Below, piece after piece: positions 24,690 through 34,325 of a DNA stretch of 64,000 nucleotides. The translations under genes and the position numbers were made by a program. The notes beneath the pieces are model-generated. The model was not told the origin of the DNA, ran no database searches, and worked only from the letters and a program-made list of their open reading frames with translations. Position 1 is the stretch's first letter; every line of letters begins with the position of its first letter. Where the stretch lies: positions 43,892 to 107,891 of the forward strand of contig NZ_JAILNU010000030.1 in the NCBI RefSeq assembly GCF_024691275.1. The letters are read 5' to 3'. Source of the stretch: Ruminococcus sp. Lineage in GTDB: Bacteria > Bacillota > Clostridia > Oscillospirales > Ruminococcaceae.

Positions 24690-27329
24690 TCACTTTTTAG
24701 AAGCTGTGCGCTGGAAGCACTTTACTATCTCGACGATAGGAACTATGCAAGCTCCTGCGAGGAATGCCCAGAGGTAATTTGTGCCTGTGAGTGCTGAAAG
24801 TGAGAAGATCTCTCTCAGCTTTGGTATAAAGAGTACAGGTACTGTGAGTATTGCTGAAAGTGCGATAGAACCGAGGAGTACGATGTTGTGTTTTTTCATA
24901 GTGAATATGGACTCTTTAAGGCTTCTCATGTTCCATGCGTGGAGCATTTCGCAAACGCAGAGGGTAATGAATGCCATTGTCATGCCTGCGCCGTGACCCT
25001 CGCTGTTGTATCCGATAACGTAGGAAACAAGTGTGAGAGCAGCGATAACAGTACCCTGCCACAGCAGATTGATGCCGAGACCGTCTGAGAAGATGTGAGA
25101 ATTGCTGCTTCTTGGCTTACGCGACATGATGCCGTTTTCGGCAGGCTCCATGCCGAGAGCTATTGCAGGGAAGCAGTCTGAGATAAGGTTTATCCAGAGC
25201 AGGTGTACAGGATTGAATATAACGAATGAACCGCCTGTAAGGCTTCCCAGACCCAGTGTAGCGATGAGTATGCAGAGCACCTCGCTGAGGTTGCTGGAGA
25301 GCAGGAACTGTATAGCCTTGCGGATATTGTCGTAGATACGTCTGCCTTCCTCGACAGCGCCTACGATAGTTGCGAAGTTGTCATCTGTGAGGACCATATC
25401 GGCAACGTTCTTAGTAACGTCTGTACCTGTGATGCCCATGCCAACGCCGATATCAGCGCTCTTGATAGACGGAGCGTCGTTAACGCCGTCGCCTGTCATA
25501 GCAGTGGTCATATTCTTCTTGCGCCATGCGTTTACTATACGAACCTTGTGTTCAGGCTGAACACGCGCATAAACGCTGTAATTCTCAACAGTTGCGTTGA
25601 ACTCGTCATCAGGTATCTTTGAGAGCTCTGCGCCTGTGAGAGCCTGCTGACCCTCGCCGAGGATACCCAGCTCCTTAGCGATAGCAACGGCAGTATCTCT
25701 GTGGTCGCCTGTTATCATAACGGGACGTATGCCTGCTGTGCGGCAAAGACCGATAGCGTCCTTTACTTCGGGACGGACAGGGTCGATCATACCTGTCATA
25801 CCGATGTATATAAGATCGTGCTCAAGTCCCTCTGGTGAGATATCGCTCGGAAGCTCATCGTATTCGCGGTAAGCTGCAAGAAGAACTCTGAGAGCCTGAT
25901 CTGCCATTTCCTTATTGCGGCGGAGTATCTCAAGTCTGTCAGACTCGGTCATTATGCGAACGCCGCCTTCTTTGAACATATGAGTACAATTTTTCAGCAC
26001 TTCGTCGGGAGCGCCCTTTGTGTACTGGATATAGCCCTTGTTGGTCTTGTGGACTGTGGACATCATCTTTCTGAGCGAATCGAAAGGAGCTTCTGCAACT
26101 CTTGGAGCAGCAGCTTCAAGCTCGTACTTTTTAAGACCGCACTTATGTGCGTAAGCTACGAGAGCAGCCTCAGTAGGCTCGCCCGCAACCGTATCGTCGG
26201 AATTGAGAACAGCGTCACAGCAAAGAGCCATAGCTGTTGCAAGGAGCTCCTTGTCGTCTGTGTTCTCCTGAACGACTGTCATCTTGTTCTGTGTGAGAGT
26301 ACCTGTCTTATCGGAGCATATTACCTGAGCACAGCCGAGAGCCTCAACAGCAGTAAGTCTGCGTATGATAGCGCCGCGCTTTGACATATTGGTAACGCCG
26401 ATGGAAAGAACGACTGTAACAACGGCTGCAAGACCCTCAGGGATAGCAGCAACTGCAAGGCTTACAGCGATCATGAATGATTCAAGGAAGCCGGGGAGAG
26501 TTATTGCACCGTTCTTTACGAGCATCTGAACTATATTAAGACCGAGGATTATAACGCAGATAACGAGAACTGCGATAGAGAGTATCTTACTGAGCTGGTC
26601 GAGGCTCTTCTGGAGAGGAGTCTCATCATCGTCCGCGTCAGCGATAGCGCCTGCGATCTTACCCATTTCGGTTTTCATACCTGTAGCGACTACTACAGCC
26701 TCTGCACGTCCGTAAGCGATACTGCTGCCCATGTAGAGCATATTTTTTCTGTCGCCGAGAGGTACTTCCTCGCCGCTGAGAACGGCGCTGTCCTTTTCTG
26801 ACGGAACGCTTTCACCCGTGAGGGCGGATTCTTCTGCTTTGAGAGCAGCTGCTTCGATGATACGGCAGTCTGCGGGAACGTTGTCGCCTGCTTCGAGTGT
26901 GATGACATCACCGGGTACGAGTTCCGCACTTGGTATAACTACGAGCTCGCCCGAGCGGTATACCTTGCTCTGTGCGGCACTCATAGCCTGTAAAGCTTCG
27001 ATAGCGGATTCAGCTTTATTTTCCTGATATACGCCGAGAACTGCATTTGCTATGACAACGAAAAGGATAATGAATACGTCTGCATCGAGCTTGCCCTCAG
27101 AGATGATACCTGTAATGGCGGATATCACAGCGGCAGCGATAAGGACGATTATCATCGGGTTCTTGAATTGTTCGATGAATCTTGCCAGAAGAGTAGGCTT
27201 CGGCGGTTCGTCGAGCTTGTTCTGACCGACTTTTTCGAGTCGCTTTGCAGCTTCGTCTGCGGTAAGTCCCGAAGCGGTACTTTCGACCTCTTTCAGGACA
27301 GCTTCAGTGGATTCAAGATAATGTTTCAT
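24690..27329 (-). CDS. P-type cation ATPase, calcium (SERCA/PMCA-like) subfamily
   Basis: 879 aa with the full P2-type order: N-terminal cation_ATPase_N domain, TM1-2, actuator domain with TGES (LTGESVPSEK), TM4 with PEGL (AIPEGLAAVV), phosphorylation site DKTGT (SDKTGTLTQNKM, near residue 340), KGAPDEV nucleotide-binding motif, hinge TGDGVNDAPSIKSADIG, and four to six C-terminal helices. Such pumps extrude Ca2+ from the cytoplasm. The PEGL motif fits Ca2+ rather than heavy metal. Its own promoter is at 27408-27436. Confidence 0.95.
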   Translation of the reverse strand: MKHYLESTEAVLKEVESTASGLTADEAAKRLEKVGQNKLDEPPKPTLLARFIEQFKNPMIIVLIAAAVISAITGIISEGKLDADVFIILFVVIANAVLGVYQENKAESAIEALQAMSAAQSKVYRSGELVVIPSAELVPGDVITLEAGDNVPADCRIIEAAALKAEESALTGESVPSEKDSAVLSGEEVPLGDRKNMLYMGSSIAYGRAEAVVVATGMKTEMGKIAGAIADADDDETPLQKSLDQLSKILSIAVLVICVIILGLNIVQMLVKNGAITLPGFLESFMIAVSLAVAAIPEGLAAVVTVVLSIGVTNMSKRGAIIRRLTAVEALGCAQVICSDKTGTLTQNKMTVVQENTDDKELLATAMALCCDAVLNSDDTVAGEPTEAALVAYAHKCGLKKYELEAAAPRVAEAPFDSLRKMMSTVHKTNKGYIQYTKGAPDEVLKNCTHMFKEGGVRIMTESDRLEILRRNKEMADQALRVLLAAYREYDELPSDISPEGLEHDLIYIGMTGMIDPVRPEVKDAIGLCRTAGIRPVMITGDHRDTAVAIAKELGILGEGQQALTGAELSKIPDDEFNATVENYSVYARVQPEHKVRIVNAWRKKNMTTAMTGDGVNDAPSIKSADIGVGMGITGTDVTKNVADMVLTDDNFATIVGAVEEGRRIYDNIRKAIQFLLSSNLSEVLCILIATLGLGSLTGGSFVIFNPVHLLWINLISDCFPAIALGMEPAENGIMSRKPRSSNSHIFSDGLGINLLWQGTVIAALTLVSYVIGYNSEGHGAGMTMAFITLCVCEMLHAWNMRSLKESIFTMKKHNIVLLGSIALSAILTVPVLFIPKLREIFSLSALTGTNYLWAFLAGACIVPIVEIVKCFQRTASKK

Positions 27330-27407
27330 GTTTTTCCTCCGATATCCGTTAGTAATGCTTGATTTAACACGGCGTATTCCGCATTATTACAATACTAAAC
27401 AGATAAT

Positions 27408-27436
27408 ATTTTATCATTTACAGGCTAAAAAGTCAA
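27408..27436 (-). promoter_or_regulatory. Promoter of the P-type ATPase gene
   Basis: Minus strand TTGACT, 17-bp spacer, TAAAAT, about 80 bp upstream of the start. Confidence 0.75.
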
Positions 27437-27500
27437 GATATTTGTGTGTGCAAATCATGACCGAATCGTGTACAAACGGTGAAATGTAGAGTGGGTACAA

Positions 27501-27534
27501 AAAAAGCCCGTTCTCTGCATGAACGGACTTTTTG
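27501..27534. terminator. Stem-loop with flanking A and T runs
   Basis: AAAAAGCCCGTTC/GAACGGACTTTTT, 13 bp with one mismatch, usable in either direction. Confidence 0.7.
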
Positions 27535-28162
27535 TTTAGGAGTTGAAGCGGAACTCCCTCTATGAAAAATCACTGTATGATTTACTGCGAAACAAGCAAA
27601 TGAATGGAAATTCTGATTTGCTATTGTACTTTCAAGCGTTGTTATTAGATTTATAGAGATGGTTTTTTAGAGAGATCTGAAAGCGTAAAAGGGTTCACTG
27701 TTTGTTCCGAAGAAGTAATGACATACTAATGATCATCACCGAAGATCTTATATGACGGAGAAGGCAGCCTGCCGATTTTTATCGGCAGGACCTTTTCTTC
27801 CGTTAAAGGGATATGATGTATTATAAAAGCTGTTGGCTGTAATCAAAGGTACAGGCACTTTTATCGCAAATGATGCAGTCACGATGTAAATAAATGACCG
27901 GAATGTCCGTTTATTTAGGTTCGTCGTCCGAAAAGTGACTGCGCGATCATCTGCCTGTCCGTTGACCGTGTGTCAGGTCTGTTAGATGATAATGCTGCGG
28001 CTGGTGATAAGACTGTTGGTGCTTGTTGCTGATAACAGCATTGGTGCGATAATTACTGTTCGGCGTAATTGATAAAAACGCTTCTTTGAGTAGGTATGTA
28101 GTGCGGCATTAAAAGAGAATGTTATGTGGGTGTGTGATAGATTGTGGTAAAGAGAGTAGTGA
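27535..28162. other. Gene-poor region downstream of agrD
   Basis: No ORF with a credible start and RBS on either strand. It contains one long hairpin at 27754-27804 (GACGGAG.AAGG...CCTGCCGAT / ATCGGCAGG.CC..TTC.TCCGTT). The rest has no recognisable repeat. Because it lies just downstream of agrD it could hold an untranslated transcript, but nothing in the sequence proves it. Confidence 0.45.
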
Positions 28163-28318
28163 TTAAAATTTTCTGAGTTTTTTGAGATCCTTGGGGGGTT
28201 CAGGCTGGTTGATCCACCATGCGCAAGCGGAATTCGCGTTCTGCTCTGCTGCCTTCACTGATCTTGATACGATGGCTTTCATAATAGTGGCTTTGACAGT
28301 GTTTAGGTTATTTTTCAT
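28163..28318 (-). CDS. agrD: AgrD-like cyclic autoinducer peptide precursor
   Basis: 51 aa: an amphipathic N-terminal leader (MKNNLNTVKATIMKAIVSRS), a central segment with the only cysteine (Cys32 in NSACAWWINQ), and the C-terminal signature QPEPPKDLKKLRKF. The layout matches clostridial AgrD precursors: an AgrB-binding helix, a thiolactone core starting at Cys, and a charged QP..P..L tail. The predicted core would run from Cys32 to about residue 36-37. AGGAGG lies 13 bases upstream, a rather long spacing. It lies 250 bp downstream of agrC on the same strand with its own promoter. It acts as an extracellular signal after AgrB processing. Confidence 0.88.
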   Translation of the reverse strand: MKNNLNTVKATIMKAIVSRSVKAAEQNANSACAWWINQPEPPKDLKKLRKF

Positions 28319-28382
28319 TATTTAGAAAATACCTCCTGAATAAATGATTGAGCGGACACCTTTAGGACGACGCCTAAGTATT

Positions 28383-28410
28383 ATTATATTTGCGAAACCG
28401 AAAAAGTCAA
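28383..28410 (-). promoter_or_regulatory. Promoter of agrD
   Basis: Minus strand TTGACT, 16-bp spacer, TATAAT. A short hairpin CTTAGG/CCTAAAG with GCGTCGTCC across its loop (28365-28373 on this strand) follows directly. Confidence 0.7.
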
Positions 28411-28569
28411 TATGTTTGCACTAAACGCCGTTTATTTGCATTTTTACACTTTGATTCAATCAAATAACATTGATAAATGCACGTAAATGGGCTGAAAACG
28501 CGCTTTTCTCATATTGCAATTGTGTCTGCTGCGGGTGGGTGTTCGTATGTATAAATTCATATACCGACT

Positions 28570-29880
28570 TTACTCCTGAGGCGGTACTGAGTTTTCATCA
28601 TCGGGGATAGGTATAAGAACTTCGGTGATAAAAAGGTCATCTTCGGTGTGTGCATTGAAGCTTCCGTGATATTTTTCGCAGGCGCTTCGGATATTAGAAA
28701 GGCCTATGCCCTGATGATACTTTTTGGTGCTCTTGAAGCCCTTAACAGCGTCGGGCTCTACCCTGCTGAATGTGTTTTCGAGGTAGATGAACACGAAATA
28801 GTTCCTTCGCGTTATTGAGAGCCACACATGGCGCTTGCCTTCGGGAAGCTCCGAACAGGCTTCAAAGGCATTGTCGAGCAGGTTTGAGAAGATAGCGGTT
28901 ATATCAAGGTTTGATATGAAGTCAACGAGTGTGAATTCCGCATCGACCTTGAAGTCGATCTTCAGGTTGTCGGCGGATTCGAGCTTATTGTTGATAACAA
29001 CTGTAAGGATAGGGCTGTCGCACTCAAAGCGCGGCATGAGCTTGTTGAGCTCGGCGTTGAGCAGATCCTTGTAGCGTTCTGCTTCATCGGCTTTATTTGC
29101 GTTGATGAGCCCTTCGAGGGAGCTGATATGCTTTTTTACGTCGTGAATGATACGTCTTGAGGCGTTGTATTTTTCGTTCAGCGCCTTGTACGCATTCAGC
29201 TGGAGCATGGACTGCTGTGTAACGAGTTCGAGCTCTTTCTCCGTGCGGTAGGCTTTTGATATCCTTTGCAGGAGGTAGGTGAGGTAGAGGTCGAGCAGGA
29301 GAAATATCAGCAGGATAACAACTATCTCGTATCTTCCTGTGGAAGTAACGATCATGTCGTTGAGGAAGTTAAAGAGTACTATCTCGCCGATTATGAGCAC
29401 GAAGAACATGAGGAACTCCTGTGTCCTGATATCGTTAAGACCCTTTCCCGAAGCCATGACGACGAAGCCTTTTGATATTGCCAGCATGACTATCCAGTCC
29501 ATTACGACCGCTGCGGCAAACAGAGGATTTGAGCGAAAGACGAACTCAGTAGTCACGCCCGTTGTGAATGCCAGCAGGAGTATCGTCAGCATCTCGACTA
29601 TCATCATTATCGTGAGGATTATCGCGTCATATATGATAAAACTTCGGCTCTGATACTTATAGAATACTATGTTGAGTATTATCATTGATGAAAAGCTGTA
29701 CACCAGTCTGACAACGGGGATATCGACCTTTTGTACCAGAGTCATTCCCACGGAAGCCAGCAGAAGGCACAGGAGCTGAGTAGCGATATGGTGTCTTTTT
29801 GAGGTGTATATCTTCTCGAACATAACAAAAGAATAGATATAGAATGCGATAGATGATGCAAAATGTATTAAGTAGTTCAT
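28570..29880 (-). CDS. agrC: AgrC-like sensor histidine kinase (GHKL family)
   Basis: 436 aa. The N-terminal 215 residues contain six to seven hydrophobic helices, the peptide-sensing domain. The kinase part has the H-box RRIIHDVKKHISSLEG (near 243-258), N-box NLLDNAFEAC (near 342) and G-box GIGLSNIR (near 393). It should bind the mature AgrD peptide outside and autophosphorylate on the H-box His. It begins three bases after the agrA stop, so the two are co-translated. The family is named with confidence; the exact ligand is inferred from the locus. Confidence 0.9.
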   Translation of the reverse strand: MNYLIHFASSIAFYIYSFVMFEKIYTSKRHHIATQLLCLLLASVGMTLVQKVDIPVVRLVYSFSSMIILNIVFYKYQSRSFIIYDAIILTIMMIVEMLTILLLAFTTGVTTEFVFRSNPLFAAAVVMDWIVMLAISKGFVVMASGKGLNDIRTQEFLMFFVLIIGEIVLFNFLNDMIVTSTGRYEIVVILLIFLLLDLYLTYLLQRISKAYRTEKELELVTQQSMLQLNAYKALNEKYNASRRIIHDVKKHISSLEGLINANKADEAERYKDLLNAELNKLMPRFECDSPILTVVINNKLESADNLKIDFKVDAEFTLVDFISNLDITAIFSNLLDNAFEACSELPEGKRHVWLSITRRNYFVFIYLENTFSRVEPDAVKGFKSTKKYHQGIGLSNIRSACEKYHGSFNAHTEDDLFITEVLIPIPDDENSVPPQE

Positions 29881-29883
29881 ATC

Positions 29884-30609
29884 TTACCCCTGTCTTATGT
29901 AGTTCTTTATGAAGCGGCTGAATTCGTTGTGGAATTCCTTCAGCTTTTTCTGGGCGACGGGTACTTCTATACCGTTTGTGGTATAAAGTGTGAAGCTGTT
30001 TAGCTTGTCGATATGCTCCATATTGATAATAAAGCTTTTATGAGGAGAAACGAAGCTTTCTGAGTTTATCAGGGAGAATATATCGGAAAGACTGCCTTTT
30101 ATGCGGTATTTTTCGGATTTAGTGTAAACTGTTATCCTGCGGTTGCCGGTATATTCAAATACGTAAATATTACGCAGGCTGAGGAGCAGAGGCCCGTCCT
30201 CGCCTTTGAGCTGGATAACGGCTTCGTTCTCGGTATCTTCCGAAAGGTAATGCGACAGCTCGTTCAGGACGCTGTAGATGCGTTCCTTTTTGAATGGCTT
30301 GACCACGAAATCGAATGGGTGGACAGCATAGCTGCGCAGAGCACACTCGGAGTGGTTTGTGACGTAAACGATCTTTGCGCGGCGATCCATCTGTCTGAAC
30401 AGCTGTGCTGTTTTCAGACCGTCGATGCCGCTCATTTCAATGTCGAGGAATACCAGATCGAAGTTGATCTTGCTTTCGAGCAGCTTTTCGCCGCAGCCGA
30501 AGCTCTGCACCTTGAATTCGAGGGAATTGGAGGTGCTGTATTCAGAGATGGCTTCTTTCAGTGTTTTGATGATATCGTTGTCATCATCGCATATAGCTAT
30601 ATTTATCAT
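29884..30609 (-). CDS. agrA: AgrA-like response regulator (REC + LytTR)
   Basis: 241 aa. The receiver domain has the acidic pocket CDDDND (residues 7-12), phospho-acceptor Asp in LVFLDIEMSG (near 57), and a Lys in VVKPFKK. The C-terminal LytTR DNA-binding domain spans about 140-238 (IYVFEYTGNRRITVYT, then FVSPHKSFIINMEHI). LytTR regulators bind paired direct repeats upstream of targets. The ATG overlaps the agrB stop by four bases (ATGA). Candidate targets are the agrB and agrD promoters. Confidence 0.93.
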   Translation of the reverse strand: MINIAICDDDNDIIKTLKEAISEYSTSNSLEFKVQSFGCGEKLLESKINFDLVFLDIEMSGIDGLKTAQLFRQMDRRAKIVYVTNHSECALRSYAVHPFDFVVKPFKKERIYSVLNELSHYLSEDTENEAVIQLKGEDGPLLLSLRNIYVFEYTGNRRITVYTKSEKYRIKGSLSDIFSLINSESFVSPHKSFIINMEHIDKLNSFTLYTTNGIEVPVAQKKLKEFHNEFSRFIKNYIRQG

Positions 30610-31190
30610 GCTATCGCTCCTTTCTTGTTAAGTGATCGTCCTATTATCAGCAGCAGACCTGTATAGAAGATCGCCATTGAAGCTGAAATAAGCAGCGAAC
30701 AAAAGCCGAAAAACATGAATACATCGGCAGCGATCACGGAAAAGAACGCTGCAATAAGCGAACGTTTGCGGAATACGATGCGTTCTATATTGTCGAAAGG
30801 CTTTGTCGGAGTATCTGTAGGTGCGAAAATGAATATCAGAACAAGTCCTGATATGATAAAGAAAAGCGATGATATAAGCCCCAACGTATCGGTGAGGAGC
30901 TTTTCTGCGGCGATGACCGATAAAAGTATCATCATTGAAGAAAAGAAGCATAAGCACCGTGTTCTGGCGTGGTAGCCGCCGCAGCAGCTGCGGAGCGGTT
31001 GATATACCGCCATAAAGAATATGACGGCAGGAGCACTGTGAAGTGCAAAAGCAACTATAAGCATAGCTGCCGAGATGATGGTTTTCATGATAGTAAGCTC
31101 AAGCCCGAAGCGGACGATCTCAGTGTCTTCGGATTTGACGAAGCCTCCGCTGATGAGCTTACTCATGATCTTATCAAGTATCTGATTCAT
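30606..31190 (-). CDS. agrB: AgrB-like peptide-processing membrane protease
   Basis: 194 aa with about five to six hydrophobic helices. The catalytic pair is visible in CCGGYHARTRCLC: the His of GGYHA and the Cys seven residues later match the AgrB cysteine protease arrangement. It cleaves the AgrD C-terminal tail and forms the thiolactone at the membrane. First gene of the agrB-agrA-agrC operon. The RBS is weak (AGGGAT) and the start follows a promoter at 31282-31310. Confidence 0.92.
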   Translation of the reverse strand: MNQILDKIMSKLISGGFVKSEDTEIVRFGLELTIMKTIISAAMLIVAFALHSAPAVIFFMAVYQPLRSCCGGYHARTRCLCFFSSMMILLSVIAAEKLLTDTLGLISSLFFIISGLVLIFIFAPTDTPTKPFDNIERIVFRKRSLIAAFFSVIAADVFMFFGFCSLLISASMAIFYTGLLLIIGRSLNKKGAIA

Positions 31191-31281
31191 TTTTCATATC
31201 CCTGTCCCTTGGACGACGCACAGAGTTTAATAATTTTATACGCAGCCCATAATTTAATCTATGATTTTACTTATCAGATTA

Positions 31282-31310
31282 ATTATATACTAAATCTAAG
31301 CAAAAATCAA
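31282..31310 (-). promoter_or_regulatory. Promoter of agrBAC
   Basis: Minus strand TTGATT, 17-bp spacer, TATAAT. About 60 bp further down the leader lies a CTCTGT/ACAGGG hairpin whose loop carries GCGTCGTCC, also found in the agrD leader. Confidence 0.75.
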
Positions 31311-31329
31311 GAGATATCGGGCTTTTATA

Positions 31330-31358
31330 TTGACATAATTATTATAAAATGATATAAT
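31330..31358 (+). promoter_or_regulatory. Promoter of the LRR-dockerin gene
   Basis: TTGACA, 17-bp spacer, TATAAT, 58 bp before the ATG. It is divergent from the agr promoter with 19 bp between the -35 boxes. Confidence 0.85.
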
Positions 31359-31416
31359 ATAATTCACAAAAACTATGTAATATAGTCATTAATATGGATA
31401 TGGGAGGCTTTTTTGA

Positions 31417-34218
31417 ATGAAAGGTTTAATTTCTACACTTGCTGCACTCGCTTTGATAAGCAGTTCCGTTACGGGCATAATACCTGTTGCAAATATTGGC
31501 AATACTGTTGCTGCTGCCGAGGAAACGGGCAGCAAGGAATACACTTTTGAATCCGCAAAAAGAACTGAAAGCAAGGACGGTCTGCAATTTGAAATATATG
31601 ACGGATATGCTTCATTGAAGTATGTTTCCGATAAGGATATCGAAGAATTCACAGTTCCCGAGACTATCAGCGGCTTGCCTGTAGTGGGCTTTGAGTTCGG
31701 CGCATTCAGAGACTGCGAAAAGCTGAAAAAACTGACGCTTTCCAAGAATATCGCCGTTTTGAACTGGCTTGAAATCGCTGAAGCCGCTATGAATGAGATA
31801 GCTGTGACCGAGGACAATGAGAATTTCACGGTCATTGACGGTATCCTGTACACAAAGGATAAGAAAACTCTGGTGGCTTGTCCGCCCGAAAGCGGCATAA
31901 CAGAGGTGAAACTGCCTGCTGAGACCGAAAAGATAGCAAGCGGTGCATTTGTCTGCTGCAAGACTCTCAAAAAGGTAGAAATGACGGATAATGTCAAGAC
32001 TATCGAGCAGTGCGTTTTCTTTGGCTGTGAAGCTCTTGAAAGCATAAACCTGTCAAATAGTCTCACACATATCTATCCTTATACATTCGCAGGCTGCTTC
32101 GCGCTGAAAGAGCTTACTATCCCCGAAAGTGTCGATACTATCGAGAATCCTGCCTTCACGGACGCAGGCTGCGTAGTCAAAGATGGCGGCATACACTATG
32201 TAGACAACTGGGCTGTAGCTTCTGACCCTGATATACAACGCGCTGATATCAGAGAGGGCACTGTCGGAACAGCAGCAGGAATGTGCGTCAGCAGAAACCA
32301 CCTGAGAGTAATAACTGTACCTGCTTCCGTAAAGCACGTAGGAATGTATCTTGCTTTTGGTCTGAAAATGCCGTTGGAGCTGGTAGAGTTCTATAATAAC
32401 GTTATCCCTGCAAGATGTATCGGCTGCTTGAATGTCAAGGAAGTACACGTTTTCGACCCTGACTGCAAAATAGATGATGATAATATGTCTATCCCGTCTT
32501 ACTGGAGAGAATATACCTATACCGATGTTGAGGACGAAGTGGAAGAACCTCTCGATTATACCCTCAGCCATAGTGTATCTAAAGTAAGCAGTTCAGGTTC
32601 AGGTTCAAAAACTATTTTTGTATCTGCAAATACATCTCTGATAGACCTTGACGAGACAAAGCCCGATAAGAACGAAAGCAGCAGTGTATGGGTAGTCGGA
32701 GATAACACTATCAGTGGCAGCAGTGATAATTTACCAAAGGTTTATCACGCTCCTATAAAGAAGGGCAATCCTGCCAGATACGACACTGTTATCCGCGGAG
32801 TAAAGGGCTCTACAGCAGAGGCTTACGCACTTAAATACAGGAGAATATTCGAGGAGTTCGAGCCTTTGAACACATTAGTAGGTCCTGATATATACGACGA
32901 TGAAGAATCGGGCGCTTTGTACTGGATATACGGCAAAAGCCATGCAAGTGTAAGACTTAAAGGCACTGCCAACGCTGATGTCAAGGACGTTGTTATCCCT
33001 GAGACTGTCAAGGGAGTTCCCGTAACGACTTTTGTTGTGAACTGCAACATGAAAGCGGGCAAGGTCACACTTCCTTCAACTATCACAACATTCAAAGTAA
33101 GTCCCGATCTCATGATGGATAACACTTCATATTATGAGGTCAGCAAGGACAATCAGTACTTTACTTCCGTTGACGGAATAATATACACAAAGGATATGAC
33201 CGAGCTTGTAAAAGTTCCGTCCAATTATGAGGCAGATGAAATAGTCGTTCCTGACGGCGTTAAGACTATCCGCAGCGGAGCTTTCCACAGCCTGAAATAC
33301 GTCAAGACAGTAAAGCTTCCCGACAGTGTTGAGGTCATCGGCAGGAATGCTTTTGTCGGCTCACAGAAGCTCAAAAAGATCGAAATGCCTGAGAAACTCG
33401 ACATTATATGTGATGGAGCGTTTTTAAGCTGTACTGCTCTTGAAGATGTAAAAATACCTGACAGCGTAAAACATATCGGCTATCAGGCGTTCTATGAAGT
33501 TCCTGCTGTGAAGTTCGATGGCGGTTTGGGTTATCTTGATAACTGGCTCGTAGATATAAAATACGATCATTATATTGATGTAGCTCCGCGTGAGGGCACA
33601 GTAGGTATCGCAAGAATAAGAGTATCAGGTCAGTTGGTCGTACCGAAGAGCGTTACTAAAATGAGCTGGGAAATGGTTTACAGTCATGAAGATATACTGT
33701 CAAGAGCAGATGTTTACTCTCATGTTATCGACTTCGATGCATTCAAGAACGCGATATATATGAAGGATATCTACATTTATGACCCTGAGTGCGAGATATG
33801 TGCAGGCGATCAGACTATACCTGCAAAGCACCTTGAATATAAATATGATAGCGGAATTGAAGGTCTGCAAATGCCTCCTATGGTATATTCTTCAGCAAGA
33901 ACATTAGCCGACAGACTTGAAGAAACTAATACCTATAAGTTGGCTGATACCGTTATCCACGGCTATAAGGGCTCTACAGCAGAGGCTTACGCTAAGATGT
34001 ACGGCATAAAGTTTGTTGAGATAGGTGCAGAGACCTACGAAAAGGGCGATATCAACGGCAACGGCTCGTTCAATGTAGGCGACCTGATACTCATGAACAG
34101 ATATATCCACGGCACATATAAGTTCACTAAGGAGCAGTTTGAGGCTGCCGACATGAACGGCGACAACAGCGTTGATGTATTTGACGTGGTAGAGTTCCGC
34201 AAGGAGCTTCTTAAATAA
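31417..34218 (+). CDS. Secreted BspA-type leucine-rich-repeat protein with C-terminal dockerin
   Basis: 933 aa. A signal peptide (to about residue 34) is followed by two blocks of BspA-like LRR_5 repeats (residues about 60-330 and 500-790). Examples are FRDCEKLKKLTLSKNI and FVGSQKLKKIEMPEKL. The two blocks resemble each other, suggesting internal duplication. A type I dockerin ends the protein (KGDINGNGSFNVGDLILMNR and ADMNGDNSVDVFDVVEFRK; two Ca-binding loops, residues about 876-932). It should be secreted and docked to a scaffoldin cohesin. LRR modules usually bind protein or glycan. The nearby agr promoter is divergent. Confidence 0.92.
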   Translation: MKGLISTLAALALISSSVTGIIPVANIGNTVAAAEETGSKEYTFESAKRTESKDGLQFEIYDGYASLKYVSDKDIEEFTVPETISGLPVVGFEFGAFRDCEKLKKLTLSKNIAVLNWLEIAEAAMNEIAVTEDNENFTVIDGILYTKDKKTLVACPPESGITEVKLPAETEKIASGAFVCCKTLKKVEMTDNVKTIEQCVFFGCEALESINLSNSLTHIYPYTFAGCFALKELTIPESVDTIENPAFTDAGCVVKDGGIHYVDNWAVASDPDIQRADIREGTVGTAAGMCVSRNHLRVITVPASVKHVGMYLAFGLKMPLELVEFYNNVIPARCIGCLNVKEVHVFDPDCKIDDDNMSIPSYWREYTYTDVEDEVEEPLDYTLSHSVSKVSSSGSGSKTIFVSANTSLIDLDETKPDKNESSSVWVVGDNTISGSSDNLPKVYHAPIKKGNPARYDTVIRGVKGSTAEAYALKYRRIFEEFEPLNTLVGPDIYDDEESGALYWIYGKSHASVRLKGTANADVKDVVIPETVKGVPVTTFVVNCNMKAGKVTLPSTITTFKVSPDLMMDNTSYYEVSKDNQYFTSVDGIIYTKDMTELVKVPSNYEADEIVVPDGVKTIRSGAFHSLKYVKTVKLPDSVEVIGRNAFVGSQKLKKIEMPEKLDIICDGAFLSCTALEDVKIPDSVKHIGYQAFYEVPAVKFDGGLGYLDNWLVDIKYDHYIDVAPREGTVGIARIRVSGQLVVPKSVTKMSWEMVYSHEDILSRADVYSHVIDFDAFKNAIYMKDIYIYDPECEICAGDQTIPAKHLEYKYDSGIEGLQMPPMVYSSARTLADRLEETNTYKLADTVIHGYKGSTAEAYAKMYGIKFVEIGAETYEKGDINGNGSFNVGDLILMNRYIHGTYKFTKEQFEAADMNGDNSVDVFDVVEFRKELLK

Positions 34219-34236
34219 GATGCATATATAAATTTT

Positions 34237-34274
34237 GCCCCGAAGCGTTTTAACGCTTCGGGGCATTGTTATTA
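34237..34274 (+). terminator. Terminator of the LRR-dockerin gene
   Basis: GCCCCGAAGCG/CGCTTCGGGGC, long perfect stem, followed by a moderately T-rich tail. Confidence 0.8.
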
Positions 34275-34325
34275 ATATTGATCGCGCTATCAGTTTTTTT
34301 GAGAACCAAATCTCGGTAACAAGTA

